From Hypsibius dujardini (Eukaryota > Tardigrada > Eutardigrada > Parachela > Hypsibiidae): a stretch of 44,096 nucleotides of DNA. Shown here piece by piece: positions 21,379-31,399 of this stretch. The notes under the pieces are model-generated. The model was not told where the DNA came from and did no database searches. It saw only the letters and a list, made by a program, of their open reading frames with translations. How positions within the stretch are numbered: position 1 is the first letter of the stretch; every line of letters begins with the position of its first letter. The stretch spans positions 1 through 44,096 of the forward strand of contig LRSR01013372.1 in NCBI GenBank assembly GCA_001579985.1, given 5' to 3'. The translations under genes and the position numbers were made by a program.

Positions 21379-23100
21379 TCATTCCGGAATTCGAGGAGAC
21401 GGTTGGCGGAACTGTCCGCTGACGCGGGAATCGGACCGCGACGGAGCGCTGGTACGAGACTCGGGGCGCGGACGTTTTTTGTGACGTTTTCCCCCACGGT
21501 GGCAACGGTTGCGACGCCGTTGAGGCTCGCCGATGCCGAGCGGACCAATTGACAGAGAGACGGACGGATCATCAACGACCGCGGCTGCCATGACGGTAAG
21601 CAGGGGCGGCGCCAAATTCTCGGTAAAAAGGTGGCTCTCCGACGGATGAACAGTTATCTCCAACGAGTCCTCCATTCTAACAGTGAATGGGCTCGCCGCA
21701 GAGGAGTTCGGAAAAACTTCTGCAAACACAAAAATGAATAGCATGAGAAGCATCGGCATTCCGAAGAAACCGTAGCGCATGGGGCGAGCAGTCTTCCGCT
21801 TGGGTCGCGCATCAACGGGTTCGTCATTCAAAAATTCAGCCTCAGCGTTAGGTGCCGTCACCGCAACCGGTACGTTCACTTCGCGAGGACCTTCAAACAA
21901 CGTCAAAACATTCAGGTTTTCAACGGCTGGTTCGCCAATTTCTACGACTTCAATAGACCGATTCAAAATTTCAAGCTCTGCTTCCTCCGTCTCTCCGCGT
22001 CGGAGGACGTAAGGTTTGAGTGCCTCAACGTGAACAACAAAAGATTTTTTTCGACCAATCAAGGGTTTGATTTCGCAATTAGCTCCATTATCGGAGACTG
22101 CCACAACGCGGTAAGGACCCAGCCAATGCTTCACAAGTTTGTTCGCAAGACCGGGAGACGGAACGGATTTCCATCTGAGCACGAGGTCTCCAATCTCAAA
22201 CGCACTGGCAGACCGCCTGGCATTGAAACGCGGGGCTTCTTTGTCGTGCGTGCGGTTCACCTGTTCTTTGGCAATTTCACGGGCTTTCACCAGCCAACCG
22301 GCGGTTGCCTCGCTGTAAGCAGCAGGGTCCTTCATCTCAATCAGACCATCGTAACCCATTGCCACGTCCAACGGACTCACAGGCGACCGGGCATAGACTA
22401 GCTGGAACGCGCAGAAACCGGTGGTCTCATTTTTCATGGTATTAACGACCCATTCCACAAACGGTATTGCTTCACACCAATTCTTCTGGTCGTTATTCAC
22501 AAAGTGTGATAAGACGTTATTCACCAATTGGATTGCACGCTCGGCCTGACCATCACTTTGCTGGTGATACGGAGTCGTAGTCAGGTGACAGATGCCCAAG
22601 ATTTTCAAAATCTGCTGCATCATGACGCCGGTGAAGTGAGTACCTCTGTCCGTCAATATTTCAGACGGGCAGCCGTGAATGAGGACAACACGTTCCACGA
22701 GGAACTTGGCTGCATTCAACGCGGTTGCGGATGGCACCGCGCGCAGTACGATGTACTTTGAAAGCGGACATTTCCCGACAGCCAGGTACATGTTTCGCCG
22801 TCGACTGAGGCAATAGGGTCCAGAAAAGTCAAAATGAACACAGGTGAACACTCCCGAGACATGGAGGGGCTGGAGATAGCCGGCGGGCTTTTCGTAGACA
22901 GCCTTCTTTTTCTGGCAAGCGTCACAGGATGCGACGTACTGCGAAACGTCTTGCAAGCATCCAGGCCACCAATAGCGGCCGTGGATCCGCTGGTACGTCC
23001 GCGAAATGCCGAGATGGCCGGCCAAAATGCCATCGTGCGCTTCCTCAAGCACAAATTTTTTCAGATTGCGAGGAACGACCAGAAGTAAAGTGTCACGCAA
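21379..23100 (-). CDS. Integrase of the LTR retrotransposon, with C-terminal hydrophobic extension
   Basis: Inserts the cDNA into the host chromosome. The frame shows the HHCC zinc-binding domain (AHDGILAGHLG, CDACQKKK), the DDE core (HFDFSGPY, LTDRGTHFTG, and QSDGQAE with the Glu) and a GPY/F module (HWLGPYRVV). All expected catalytic residues are present. After the integrase the frame runs on through a hydrophobic stretch (MPMLLMLFIFVFAEVF, near 21700-21745) and a basic RRRNRCHRGGKRHKKRPR patch to a TGA at 21379-21381. The hydrophobic stretch may be a leader for a downstream product. Upstream, one TAA (23182-23184) separates it from RNase H. Confidence 0.9.
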   Translation of the reverse strand: MRDTLLLVVPRNLKKFVLEEAHDGILAGHLGISRTYQRIHGRYWWPGCLQDVSQYVASCDACQKKKAVYEKPAGYLQPLHVSGVFTCVHFDFSGPYCLSRRRNMYLAVGKCPLSKYIVLRAVPSATALNAAKFLVERVVLIHGCPSEILTDRGTHFTGVMMQQILKILGICHLTTTPYHQQSDGQAERAIQLVNNVLSHFVNNDQKNWCEAIPFVEWVVNTMKNETTGFCAFQLVYARSPVSPLDVAMGYDGLIEMKDPAAYSEATAGWLVKAREIAKEQVNRTHDKEAPRFNARRSASAFEIGDLVLRWKSVPSPGLANKLVKHWLGPYRVVAVSDNGANCEIKPLIGRKKSFVVHVEALKPYVLRRGETEEAELEILNRSIEVVEIGEPAVENLNVLTLFEGPREVNVPVAVTAPNAEAEFLNDEPVDARPKRKTARPMRYGFFGMPMLLMLFIFVFAEVFPNSSAASPFTVRMEDSLEITVHPSESHLFTENLAPPLLTVMAAAVVDDPSVSLSIGPLGIGEPQRRRNRCHRGGKRHKKRPRPESRTSAPSRSDSRVSGQFRQPSPRIPE

Positions 23101-23181
23101 AGGAGTTCCCCAAAAAACGCGACGATAAAGTATGCGTGATTTTAGGACGTAGTAAAGGATACGGTATCGAAACTCAGCCGT

Positions 23182-24801
23182 TTAGGTGTCGCCGTCGAGA
23201 AGCGAAATGATGGCTCGAAGAAACGGATCTTCCCGTTGATGTTCCGGAATGTCCAGCTTGGGAACAAGAAAGGCGGTAAAGACGGTCTGCTCTGGGACAA
23301 CCAGGTCCGAGCAGGGGTACCGCGAGAGCGCGTCTGCCAAACCGTTCTGTATTCCCGGGCGGTAGATCACAGTGAAATGATAGTGTTGCAGTCGAAAAAC
23401 AAAACGAGGGAGACGACCAACGGGAAATTTAGTTTTCAACAACGGCACCAAGGCACTGTGGTCAGTGACAACAACGAAGTGACGGTCTCCACCGACGTAG
23501 CAGTCGAACTTTTCTACGCCAAATACCACAGCAAGTAGCTCGAGCTGCGTCGCAGCATAGTTACGCTGGCTCTTATTCAGCCCTTTCGAAGCGTACGCGA
23601 CCACGTGCTCGCTGTCACCGTTCTTTTGGATCAACACTGCTCCGACTTCTTTCGTGGAGGCGTCAGTGTGAATCTCACAGTCCAAATCTGGATTGAAGTG
23701 CTGGAGGATGGGATGAGAAACCATCGTTTTCTTTAGGTTCCGGAAGGCTTCTGCCTGTTCGAATTCCCAAACGAATGGACGGTCCTTCTCCGTTAGGATC
23801 GTAAGTCCTTTGGCAATAGCCGAAAATCCCAATATTAAACGACGATAATACGAAACCTTCCCCAAAAACGTCCGGACGGCACTCAGATCCGTCGGCGTGG
23901 TGTACTGTTCGATCGCGCGGACCCTCTCCGGGTCGGGAGACAAACCGGCGCGGCTGACCCGGTGACCGAGAAACTTTACTGATGTCATTCCCCAGGCGGT
24001 CTTGCTCGGCTTCAGTTTCAAGCCGACACTTTCGAGCCTCGCCAGGACGATTTCCAAGTGTTTTAGGTGCTTCTCCCATGTGCGCGAGTGAACGTTCAGG
24101 TCATCTATGTAAATCAGAAGAAAATCAAGGAGAACGTCCTTGAACAAATCATGCATGAGGCGACAAAAGGTTGCAGGTGCCGACGTGAGACCGAAGATCA
24201 TTCGCGTGAACATCAGTTGAATACCGCGACGGCCTGGAAGCACGAATGCGGTTTTCTCCCTATCTTCCTCAGCTATGGGGATCTGCAGGTATCCTTGAGC
24301 GAGGTCGAGACAAGTGAACCACTGAGCGCCGTGTAGACTATCGAGGAGTTCCTGACAGTTTGGCATGGGGAAACGGTCTTTTTTTGAGACAAGATTGAGT
24401 TTTCGCATGTCCAAAACTGGTCTCCAAATCTTTTCTCCGTTCGGGCCCTTTTTGGGGACAAGAAATATGTTCGAGCTCCAAGGGCTCGAGCACGGAACGA
24501 CCGCTCCAAGCTCAATCCATTCATCCACCTGGCGTTCGAGTTCACCAATGTGGCTCGCGCTGTGTCGTCGCGGCGGATCATACACTGGCTCAGCGTCACC
24601 AGTATTGATGTGATGAACGCCGGCGGTGCAGTGGCCCAGCTTCGCGTCGGGTCCTGGAAACACCGCGGGGTGGCGTCGGCAAACAGCCAGTAGCTCTTCC
24701 GGCTGCGCTGGAGTCAACTCCGGCCCAAGGGCCAATTTCTCGAAAACAGACGCAAAATATTCAGACTCAAGAGGCCAAGACTTCTCCAAGTCCTTTTTCA
24801 A
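23182..24801 (-). CDS. Reverse transcriptase and RNase H of the LTR retrotransposon
   Basis: 539 residues copying element RNA into DNA. RT palm motifs are LDMRKLNLVSKKDRFPMP, CLDLAQGYLQ (Asp near 166) and YIDDLNVHS (near 231-234). The RNase H core has HTDAST (near 380), the Glu in ATQLELLAVVF, VTDHSAL and NGLADALSR; all catalytic acids are present. Sequence between the two (FLGHRVSRAGLSPDP, FLGKVSYYRRLI) is typical Gypsy. It reads in the same frame as protease and integrase, with a TAG at 24808-24810 before it and a TAA at its end. These look like nonsense mutations in one pol ORF, not gene boundaries. Confidence 0.95.
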   Translation of the reverse strand: MKKDLEKSWPLESEYFASVFEKLALGPELTPAQPEELLAVCRRHPAVFPGPDAKLGHCTAGVHHINTGDAEPVYDPPRRHSASHIGELERQVDEWIELGAVVPCSSPWSSNIFLVPKKGPNGEKIWRPVLDMRKLNLVSKKDRFPMPNCQELLDSLHGAQWFTCLDLAQGYLQIPIAEEDREKTAFVLPGRRGIQLMFTRMIFGLTSAPATFCRLMHDLFKDVLLDFLLIYIDDLNVHSRTWEKHLKHLEIVLARLESVGLKLKPSKTAWGMTSVKFLGHRVSRAGLSPDPERVRAIEQYTTPTDLSAVRTFLGKVSYYRRLILGFSAIAKGLTILTEKDRPFVWEFEQAEAFRNLKKTMVSHPILQHFNPDLDCEIHTDASTKEVGAVLIQKNGDSEHVVAYASKGLNKSQRNYAATQLELLAVVFGVEKFDCYVGGDRHFVVVTDHSALVPLLKTKFPVGRLPRFVFRLQHYHFTVIYRPGIQNGLADALSRYPCSDLVVPEQTVFTAFLVPKLDIPEHQREDPFLRAIISLLDGDT

Positions 24802-24807
24802 AGGGAT

Positions 24808-25647
24808 CTACATCTCGTCCTTGTCATCAAGACCGTCGTCTTCATCAAACTCGCCGAACGTCACTGCAGTTTCAATCATCGGATTGCCAGTTCTCTCTGG
24901 ACTATCTTCCTCTTTCTGCACGGCGGAACCCATGGCCGCCAGCATAAGGAACGATACGTCATCGTCCACCGGGAGCCGGGTAATCAAGTCCGTTCCCTGT
25001 GACCCATAACTGCTAGCTAGCCTCTTCTCAGTTTCAGACAAAATTTTCAGAACTGGCCAATCAAACTGCAAGGACTCACTGGCATTCGCTTGGTGAGCGC
25101 CAGACTCAGTATTTTTCGGCTCGACAGCGTCTTGGAATGACGCGATCTCGGTTATTTGAACAGGGGTGTCTGCGTGCGTTCGCGAAGACACGTCAACCGA
25201 GAACAAACGTTGGATGAGAAACAAAGCGACGGACGGTTCACTCTGGTTTTCAGGATTAATTAAACGGAGACTCTCAAAGTCCAATAAAAACTTCGTTTCC
25301 GATAGAAAGTCCAGCCAAAGCAGAACATCATACGGAAAACTATCTAGGATTCCACAAGAGCCACAAAGAGATTTTCCCAAAATGAAGATCTGCACGTCGC
25401 AGGCGAAACAAATACGCGAGGTATCGCCCGAAACAGTAGTAATTAGAGGACCATCACAAAAGAAAATTTGTAGACCATTCAGTTCAGCAAACGCACGAGA
25501 AATAAAAGAGAGCGTCGATCCGCTATCGACGGCGGCATTGCCCGGATGCCCACAAACAGAAACAGGGCACACTAGACATCCAACAACACTGACGGAAAAG
25601 ACGAGCACTAATACATCTGCACAATTCGCCCGGCCATTGGCAGCGGC
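24808..25647 (-). CDS. Aspartic protease (start of pol) of the LTR retrotransposon
   Basis: Processes Gag-Pol. The frame contains the retropepsin active site AAVDSGSTLSFI and, further on, DVLLWLDFL in the place of the usual ILG.D.L motif, here with Trp instead of Gly. A Glu/Asp-rich tail (EFDEDDGLDDKDEM) precedes a TAG at 24808-24810. There is no ATG near the start: the frame overlaps the end of gag, whose Gln/Pro-rich tail stops at about 25647-25649. The relation between the two is a -1 shift, so expression by ribosomal frameshifting is likely. Confidence 0.85.
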   Translation of the reverse strand, partial: AAANGRANCADVLVLVFSVSVVGCLVCPVSVCGHPGNAAVDSGSTLSFISRAFAELNGLQIFFCDGPLITTVSGDTSRICFACDVQIFILGKSLCGSCGILDSFPYDVLLWLDFLSETKFLLDFESLRLINPENQSEPSVALFLIQRLFSVDVSSRTHADTPVQITEIASFQDAVEPKNTESGAHQANASESLQFDWPVLKILSETEKRLASSYGSQGTDLITRLPVDDDVSFLMLAAMGSAVQKEEDSPERTGNPMIETAVTFGEFDEDDGLDDKDEM

Positions 25648-27178
25648 TAGTTTAAAGATGGCTGACTGCTCCCGGCATACGGAGAGCTGGTCCAGACATT
25701 CTGCACTGGCGACGTGTTTTGAACGAAAATTTGATAAGGGGGTACGTTTTTATGATTCTGATGAGCGAAAGTGAAATACTGCGAGGCAGAGAGGGCAAGT
25801 TGTGAGGGAGGAGCTGCGGAGACAAACGGAGGCTGAAGTTGAGGAGTCGAATTAACATAGTATGGTTGATTTTGAAACGGTTGAAGTTGATTGGATACTG
25901 AGTGGGAGCGAAATATTGTGGACTCGGGTACTGGTGTTGCTGGAACGACTGACCGAAATTGATTGGAGCCGAAAAGCGGTTGGAATTTCTGGATGGATTT
26001 CGGTTCGGAAAGCCGTTCTTAGAGTAGCAATCTTTTTCGATATGACCCCCACGCTTGCAGTGATGACAAGTTCTGGCTTCGGGTCGTCTTCCGCGAAAGT
26101 TAGTTTGGGAATTACCGCCTGGAGCGGGCATGGAATTTCGACGAGCGTCATCGCTCTGTTTTCGAAGCGCAACTTTCAGGCTTGCAATTTCGTCCGCCAA
26201 TGCTTTCATCTGAAGGTCGGTGTTAGCCGACTTTGTAGTGTTCTCCATCAGACGCGCGACGGACGGACCTTCATATGCCGCAAGAACCGGGGCCGCGCTT
26301 GAACCGCTGGCTTGGAAGCGTTTCACCAGAGCCGATGAATATTCTGAAGCGGGATTTTGCAAGATTGCATGGAGAAGTTCGAGATTTCCATTCTCTAAGA
26401 CACTTTCCTCGTGGAGACATTGAATGCGCGCAGCGTTTTGAAGATCTTCAGTAAACTCCTGAACCGATTTTGGAGGATCACGGCGCACAAAATGAGGCTT
26501 TAGACTTTTGGGTAATTGACACATCAGCTGCAAAACTCTGTCGTGCTCTGAAGCACCCGGATGTGTGTGCTCCGAATTCCGCAAGATGCGCGTGGTGTAA
26601 GAGTACGGCTCTTCGCGAGCAAGACGATGCGTCGTCTTTTCGTCCAGAGACATATCTACCCACTGCTGCCCGAAGGCCTTCAGAAAGGCCTGGCGCATCT
26701 CTGTCCAAGTCGCGCGAGTCGACATGGATTGATGCCAATCCATCGCGTTGCCTTTCAGAGCGAGGAAGAGGTAATTAAGTTTCTCGGCGTCGTCCCACTT
26801 GTGGTGAGATCCGACGCGCTCAAATTGCTTTAGAAACTCAACCGCGTCCTCGCCTCGGTCTTGTCGAAAGGTCGGAAGTTCCTTGGGCGGACGGGATTGT
26901 CTTGGAACCTCGAAGCCCTCTGGGCCTCGGTCGCGTCTCGAACGCGTGCTTGACTTTCCCGTGAGCAGATTCATCAAAGCTTGAATATTTTCGGATTTCT
27001 GATCATCCTCATCCTCGTCGTTGCTCAAGTCCCTGGTCGCCGGGCGTCGAAGACTTTCCCTCGGCATCACCTGTGGTCTGATCGGACGGGGCCTGATTGA
27101 CTGGTCCTGTGGGTCCCGACTTTCGTCCTCGTCGTCGTCCTTTTGGATGGACTTGACTTTCTTCAATTGCTTCCTCAT
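25647..27178 (-). CDS. Gag of the LTR retrotransposon
   Basis: Structural protein that assembles the particle. The first ATG is at 27178, because a stop lies upstream in frame. The N-terminus is charged and Arg/Asp-rich. A Retrotrans_gag-type capsid region follows (FRQDRGEDAVEFLKQFERV, LFLALKGNAMDWHQSM, around residues 100-230). Near the C-terminus is one CCHC zinc knuckle, CHHCKRGGHIEKDC. Beyond about 25895 the Gln/Pro-rich tail (PPFVSAAPPSQLALSASQ) continues in a neighbouring frame, so a 1-base deletion or assembly error is likely there. The gag frame itself would run on to a stop at 25652. Confidence 0.9.
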
Positions 27179-28032
27179 TTCAAAAACTTCCAAGCTTTCT
27201 CCATCTGAACTAATTCTTCCTCCTTAACTGACATTGTCCCTTTCTCCGCTTTCTTCTGAACTGGCAACAATGCTGTAAAGTCCCTCACACTTACTCCTCT
27301 GAGGTCGGTTCCCGACCTTCCCCGACGAGGTCGGTTCATGCACACCAACTAATTGAAATATAAATACATAAAATACAACAAAAGTTCAAAGTGCCTATGC
27401 GAAAATGCGCTGTTTCGGCCAAGTCTGGCCAGTACGAACGAGGGTGGCGAATTCGGTCATCCTGCACCATACGTCACGCGGCGTCTAAATCGGTCACCCT
27501 GCACCATACGCTACGCGGCGTCAAAATCGGTCACCCTGCACCATACGTCAAGCGCCGTCTAAATCGGTCACCCTGAACCATACGCCACGTGGCGTCAAAA
27601 TCGGTCACCCCCTAGTGGCCACACCCCCGACCCCCTGGGTGGGGCTATCTTCGACTCCATGGTCCTTGAGAATACGCCCCTTACAAATTGCAACACAGCG
27701 CCCCCTGGCGATTACAGACACGTCTTAGCATGCATTAAGACATCTAGACATGCAGACATTCACGAAAAAAAAAATTGACTAAAACTTTCCGAAACTGTTT
27801 TCCAACAATTTCTTCATCGCCAATCTTACTTTGCAGGTGGTTTGGTGCGATGTAGTTGAGGGTTGATCCGTTTCCGCCGCGGTGACCTGATTAATTGGCG
27901 CAAAACAACGATTTCGCCACTCAAAATCCCAACATCCACACACACAAAACACTCCAAACACACTCCTGATGTATAATAATATAAATATAGTTAAAACATG
28001 AAACAAAAAATGCGAGATCTCGTTAAAAAACG
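27179..28032 (-). promoter_or_regulatory. 5' untranslated leader of the LTR retrotransposon
   Basis: About 850 bases between the primer-binding site and gag. It includes the 37-base minisatellite at 27451-27610. No frame of note. The length is large for a Gypsy leader and it presumably holds the packaging signal. Confidence 0.6.
27451..27610. repeat. 37-base minisatellite in the retrotransposon leader
   Basis: Four 37-base units (starting 27451, 27488, 27525, 27562) and a 12-base partial unit. Each contains CGGTCACCCTGCACCATACG followed by a CACGCGGCGTC-type half-palindrome, with a few substitutions per unit. Confidence 0.95.
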
Positions 28033-28050
28033 AGCTTTGTACGACGTCCA
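28033..28050 (-). other. Primer-binding site of the LTR retrotransposon
   Basis: Immediately inside the 5' LTR the minus strand reads TGGACGTCGTACAAAGCT. The leading TGG pairs with a tRNA CCA end, as required for minus-strand priming. I could not tell which tRNA. Confidence 0.7.
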
Positions 28051-28343
28051 TGTCGCGTAGCGGTTTCTTGTAAGGAAAATGGTGGCTTGGCTTTTAATGG
28101 GACACAAAGGAAGAAAGAAAAAGGAACAGTCACTACTGACCGCTTGAACTTTTCCACATCTACTCGTCGGAGACGGGAGGATGTGTAAAAGTCGAAGCCA
28201 TCAAAAATGGCTTAGATAAGATAAGATAAGATAGCTGACCGCTGTCCAGCACTGGTCAGACGGTCGCGAAAGAGATAAGACGGGCCGGGCACTGGTCATC
28301 TGGCCCGGCACTGCAGACAACACAATATGATTTCCCCGCGACA
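28051..28343 (-). repeat. 5' LTR of the large retrotransposon
   Basis: 293 bases, TGTCGCG...CGCGACA, partner of 17432-17729. It is followed by the target duplication CAGC at 28344-28347. Confidence 0.95.
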
Positions 28344-29110
28344 CAGCCAAACAAAACGGTTATCTCGAGTGCTATTTAGTTTACCAATGATAATCCAAAC
28401 TCAGCAAATTTATTTTATTACATCAGGTCCTTTACCCCCACATAAAGTGAAATTAGAGAAACCAGTCATCTATTTTACCAAAATATCGTTCGCTAGTGTA
28501 CAGTAAAAATGGACAACCAGCTTTACAATAACTCATTTAAATGCTCCATATGCCTTGGATGCTCTGCCGATAGAAACGGATACAAATTAATCCTCTGTGG
28601 TCGTTTATACCATACCACGTGCATTCGAAACGGGTTGGGAGTATTTATCGATGTAAAAATTGTTTTTCATGAATAGTTCTGAGAGAAAACGGAAATTCGA
28701 GTAAAAAAATCGTATTCTTAATTTCACTCAGTTCAAAATTAATGTTGAAATTCCATTTTTTTTAATTTCTTGATTTCTTAGTTTCTTCCTAATTTCTGAA
28801 TATCTTTTTTGATTTCTTGATTTCGCTCAGTTTAAAATTATCATTGAAGTTATTTGTGATTCGCAAACAAGAACAAACTGTCCTGAATGGAAGCAGTTCA
28901 CTCATCCCTTGGACTTGAGACCGGCCTTTGGGTTTCGTTCCAACAACATTGCTGACCCCGAATTCCTGGCAGTTCCGAAACCTCCCAAAACTTCCGGAAA
29001 TTTACAGTTAAGAAAATCATTATTCATCACCATTTTCGTTAGGGGAACCGAGGATTACAAGTAAGAGTGATCTCTATGCGAAAGGCTGGGATTGACCAAT
29101 TGATTGATTG
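28344..29110. repeat. Composite dispersed repeat, copy C, right part
   Basis: Continues the repeat broken at 17431: CCAAACAAAACGGTTATCTC, GAGAAACCAGTCAT, TTTATACCATACCACGTGCA. It then has a section shared with 30430-30720 (AACAAACTGTCCTGAATGGA, GCTGACCCCGAATTCCTGGC) and ends in TTGATTGATTGGTTCATTGG motifs. Confidence 0.85.
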
Positions 29111-29197
29111 GTTCATTGGTTGGTTGGTTGTTTGATCGATTGATTATTCATTTCAAGGTGCAATGGATCCTGCAAGAAAAAGTGACATTTGACCAAA

Positions 29198-29300
29198 AAA
29201 ATGACCAAGAAGCACACCATCTCGGCCCGGGACATCTCCACTTTCTGCTAGTTGCTGATTTCTAACGAGCTCTCCAGGCACGCCGTTTTCGAGGGCACCA
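29198..29300 (+). pseudogene. Histone H2B C-terminal fragment, copy 1
   Basis: Reads [16 protein letters not shown], a TAG, LLISNELSRHAVFEGTR. This matches residues of the intact H2B at 38977-39884 ([34 protein letters not shown]) apart from the stop and a few changes. It is broken by the stop and lacks the rest of the histone fold. A second copy is at 32272-32383; the two share over 500 bases of downstream sequence, so one arose from the other. Confidence 0.9.
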
Positions 29301-29749
29301 GATGTACAAAAAAAACGACGGACATGACACACAGATAAAGGATACATTAAGACAAAAAAATGTGGTAGGGCACATTTTCCTATTTGCAGATCCATCCATT
29401 TTTATTGCCGACGGCCGGGACGGAGCTATTTTCCATTGGCTGAAAGTTCCCCAACGGAGATTGGAGAAAACTTTAAATCTTTTCATTTGAAGTCACTACT
29501 TCGGAACCAACACAATTAAACAAGAAGAATATATTTAATACTAGACATGAAGGAAAGATGGGACACATTTTCCGTTTACATATCCATCCAATTTTAATTC
29601 CAACGGCTGGGGCAAAATCCTTTTTCTATTGGCACAATTACAGAAACAAACGAAGACACAAATATTAACGCAAACACAAACACATACGCAGACACAGACA
29701 AACACAACCAAAGTAACAACCACCGCAACAGACTGAATACAGACAGAAT
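29301..29749. repeat. Sequence downstream of H2B fragment 1, with two promoter-like module pieces
   Basis: Shares with 32384-32820 the blocks GATGTACAAAAAAA, TGTGGTAGGGCACA, GGAGATTGGAGAAAAC-like sequence and TGGGACACATTTTCCGTT. Module pieces lie at 29402-29456 (GACGGCCGGGACGGAGCTAT, CCATTGGCTGAAAGTTCC) and 29600-29634 (ACGGCTGGGGCAAAATCC). An ACACAAACACAGAC microsatellite closes it. Confidence 0.7.
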
Positions 29750-30720
29750 ACTTGCAGAAAGGGAACTTGGAATAAAATTAAATCATTGTTCATGACCGTA
29801 TTCTACGAAATTCCGGCGTGGTGCATTAGTATTAATCCGACATGACCCGTAATGTAGCCAATCAAAACGTTTACCTCAAGTGTTATACAGCTTACGTACT
29901 AGTAAGCTGAATAGCACTTGAGGTCGATAACTACTACTAGTACTAATATCCGTATCTATAAGCAGCCAATCAAAACAATTATCTCGAGTGCTATTTACTA
30001 ATGATAGTCCAAGCTCAGCAAATTTATTTTTGTCTTATCAGGTCCCTTACCTCCACAGAAAGTGAAATCAGAGAAACCAGTCATCTATTTTACCAAAATA
30101 TCGTTCGCTAGTGTTCAGTCAAAATATACAACCAACTTGACAATAACTCATTTAAAAGCTCTATATGCTTTGGATGCACTGCCGATAGAAACGGATATAG
30201 ATTACCCTCTGTAGTCATTTATACCATACCACGTGCATTCGAAATTGGTTTGGGGTATTCATCAATTTCGTGTAGAAATTGTTAAAAAAAAGTTCATGAA
30301 AGTTCTGAAAGAAGATTGCAATTCGAGTAAAAAAATCTTATTCTTATTTCATTGAGTTCAAAATTATTGTTAAAATTCCATTTTTTTAATTCCTTGATTT
30401 CGCTCAGTTTAAAATTATTATTGAAGTTAATTGTGATTCGCAAACAAGAACAAACTGTCCTGAATGGAAGCAGTTCACTCATCCCTTGGATTTGAGACAG
30501 GCCTTTGGGTTTCGTTCAAACAACATTGCTGACCCCGAATTCCTGGCAGTTCCGAAACCACCCAAAACTTCCGGAAATTCACAGTTAAAAAAATCAATGA
30601 TCATCACCATTTTCGTTAGGGGAACCGAGGATTACAAGTAAGAGTGATTTCTATGCGAAAAACTGGGATAGACTAATTGATTGATTGGTTCATTGGTTGG
30701 TTGTTTGATTGGTTGATTGT
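29750..30720. repeat. Composite dispersed repeat, copy D
   Basis: Runs from ATACTTGCAGAAAGGGAACTTGG through the palindrome at 29873-29924, CTCGAGTGCTATTTACTAATGATAG, GAGAAACCAGTCAT and ACCATACCACGTGCATTCG to CCGAGGATTACAAGTAAGAG and TTGATTGATTGGTTC. It is about 90% similar by eye to the split copy C. Confidence 0.85.
29873..29924. repeat. 52-base near-perfect palindrome
   Basis: ACCTCAAGTGTTATACAGCT pairs with AGCTGAATAGCACTTGAGGT across a TACGTACTAGTA centre. It would form a strong hairpin. It is conserved in position in copy C (17341-17392). Confidence 0.75.
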
Positions 30721-30734
30721 TCATTTCAAGGTCC

Positions 30735-31090
30735 AATGGATGGACTACAGCAAGAAATCTGACACGAGGGAAAGTGCGAGGCACTGTAACAAATGCAGGT
30801 ATTGCAATGGCGCCTACTGGAAGGCTCGCTGAGACGGTTCACGCAATGGGAGAATGAATGGGAAGCTGAAATGTGAGAAACAACCGCTTTTCCAGATCAC
30901 CGAGCTGCGCACCCAGATCTGCTCAATATGATCAGAAACCTCAACTTTCAAAAACTTAATGCAACGTTCGCACAGTACCTGCGTAACTATAAGTACATAT
31001 AGTTTGTTCCTTGTCGTACAGGTTAAAAAAAGAAATCAAAACAAGCCCTCTGTCGAGCTCGTTGCGCCGCCATAATCCTGCAGGAAAAAA
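30735..31090 (+). pseudogene. Two-exon relic of an unrecognised gene, copy 2
   Basis: Counterpart of 13105-13470, directly after a composite repeat copy in both places. It keeps an acceptor-like TTCCTTGTCGTACAG before AAGAAATCAAAACAAGCCCTC. Translated pieces such as TQWENEWEAEM and QITELRTQIC suggest a helical, charged protein. Frames are interrupted and the family is unrecognised. Confidence 0.45.
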
Positions 31091-31399
31091 TGACCTATGA
31101 CCATGAAGCTTTTACTCAATTGATCGATTGATTCAGCTTGTTCATTTTGGCGGTATATAAAGCAGCTTAATCATTATAGTTTTTCCGCCAAGAGTGTCTT
31201 AAACTCAGATGTCTCGCACTCTGCCAGCCAAAACTGTGGCTTTGTGTGTATTTGATGATGCTGTAGTCGATGTCGTCAAAAATACTGCATACAAATGCAA
31301 ACTAGGATTTGTCAGCTAACACCACAAATGTCGCAATGCATACTGTAATTTCTTCTTAATTTGCATCTACTATACTTCGGTTCATCCACAATAATACAA

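Larger units (their letters stand above)
17432..28343 (-). mobile_element. 10.9-kb Gypsy-like LTR retrotransposon with envelope-like region and extra 3' ORF
   Basis: Flanked by LTRs of 298 and 293 bases that begin TGTCGCG and end CGCGACA, and by a 4-base target duplication CAGC (17428-17431 and 28344-28347). Read on the minus strand the order is 5' LTR, primer-binding site, long leader with a minisatellite, gag, protease, RT, RNase H, integrase, envelope-like region, accessory ORF, polypurine tract, 3' LTR. PR-RT-RH-IN order places it in Ty3/Gypsy (Metaviridae). The LTRs differ by one GATAA unit and about six substitutions, so it is fairly young. In-frame stops and frameshifts show this copy is now defective. 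Confidence 0.95.

Noticed and set aside
21265-27227. Many plus-strand frames of 80-200 residues across pol and gag
   Set aside because: Mirror frames of real minus-strand retroelement genes, held open by codon bias.
27451-27610. CRISPR-like array
   Set aside because: Units are tandem 37-mers without spacers, in a retrotransposon leader of an animal genome.
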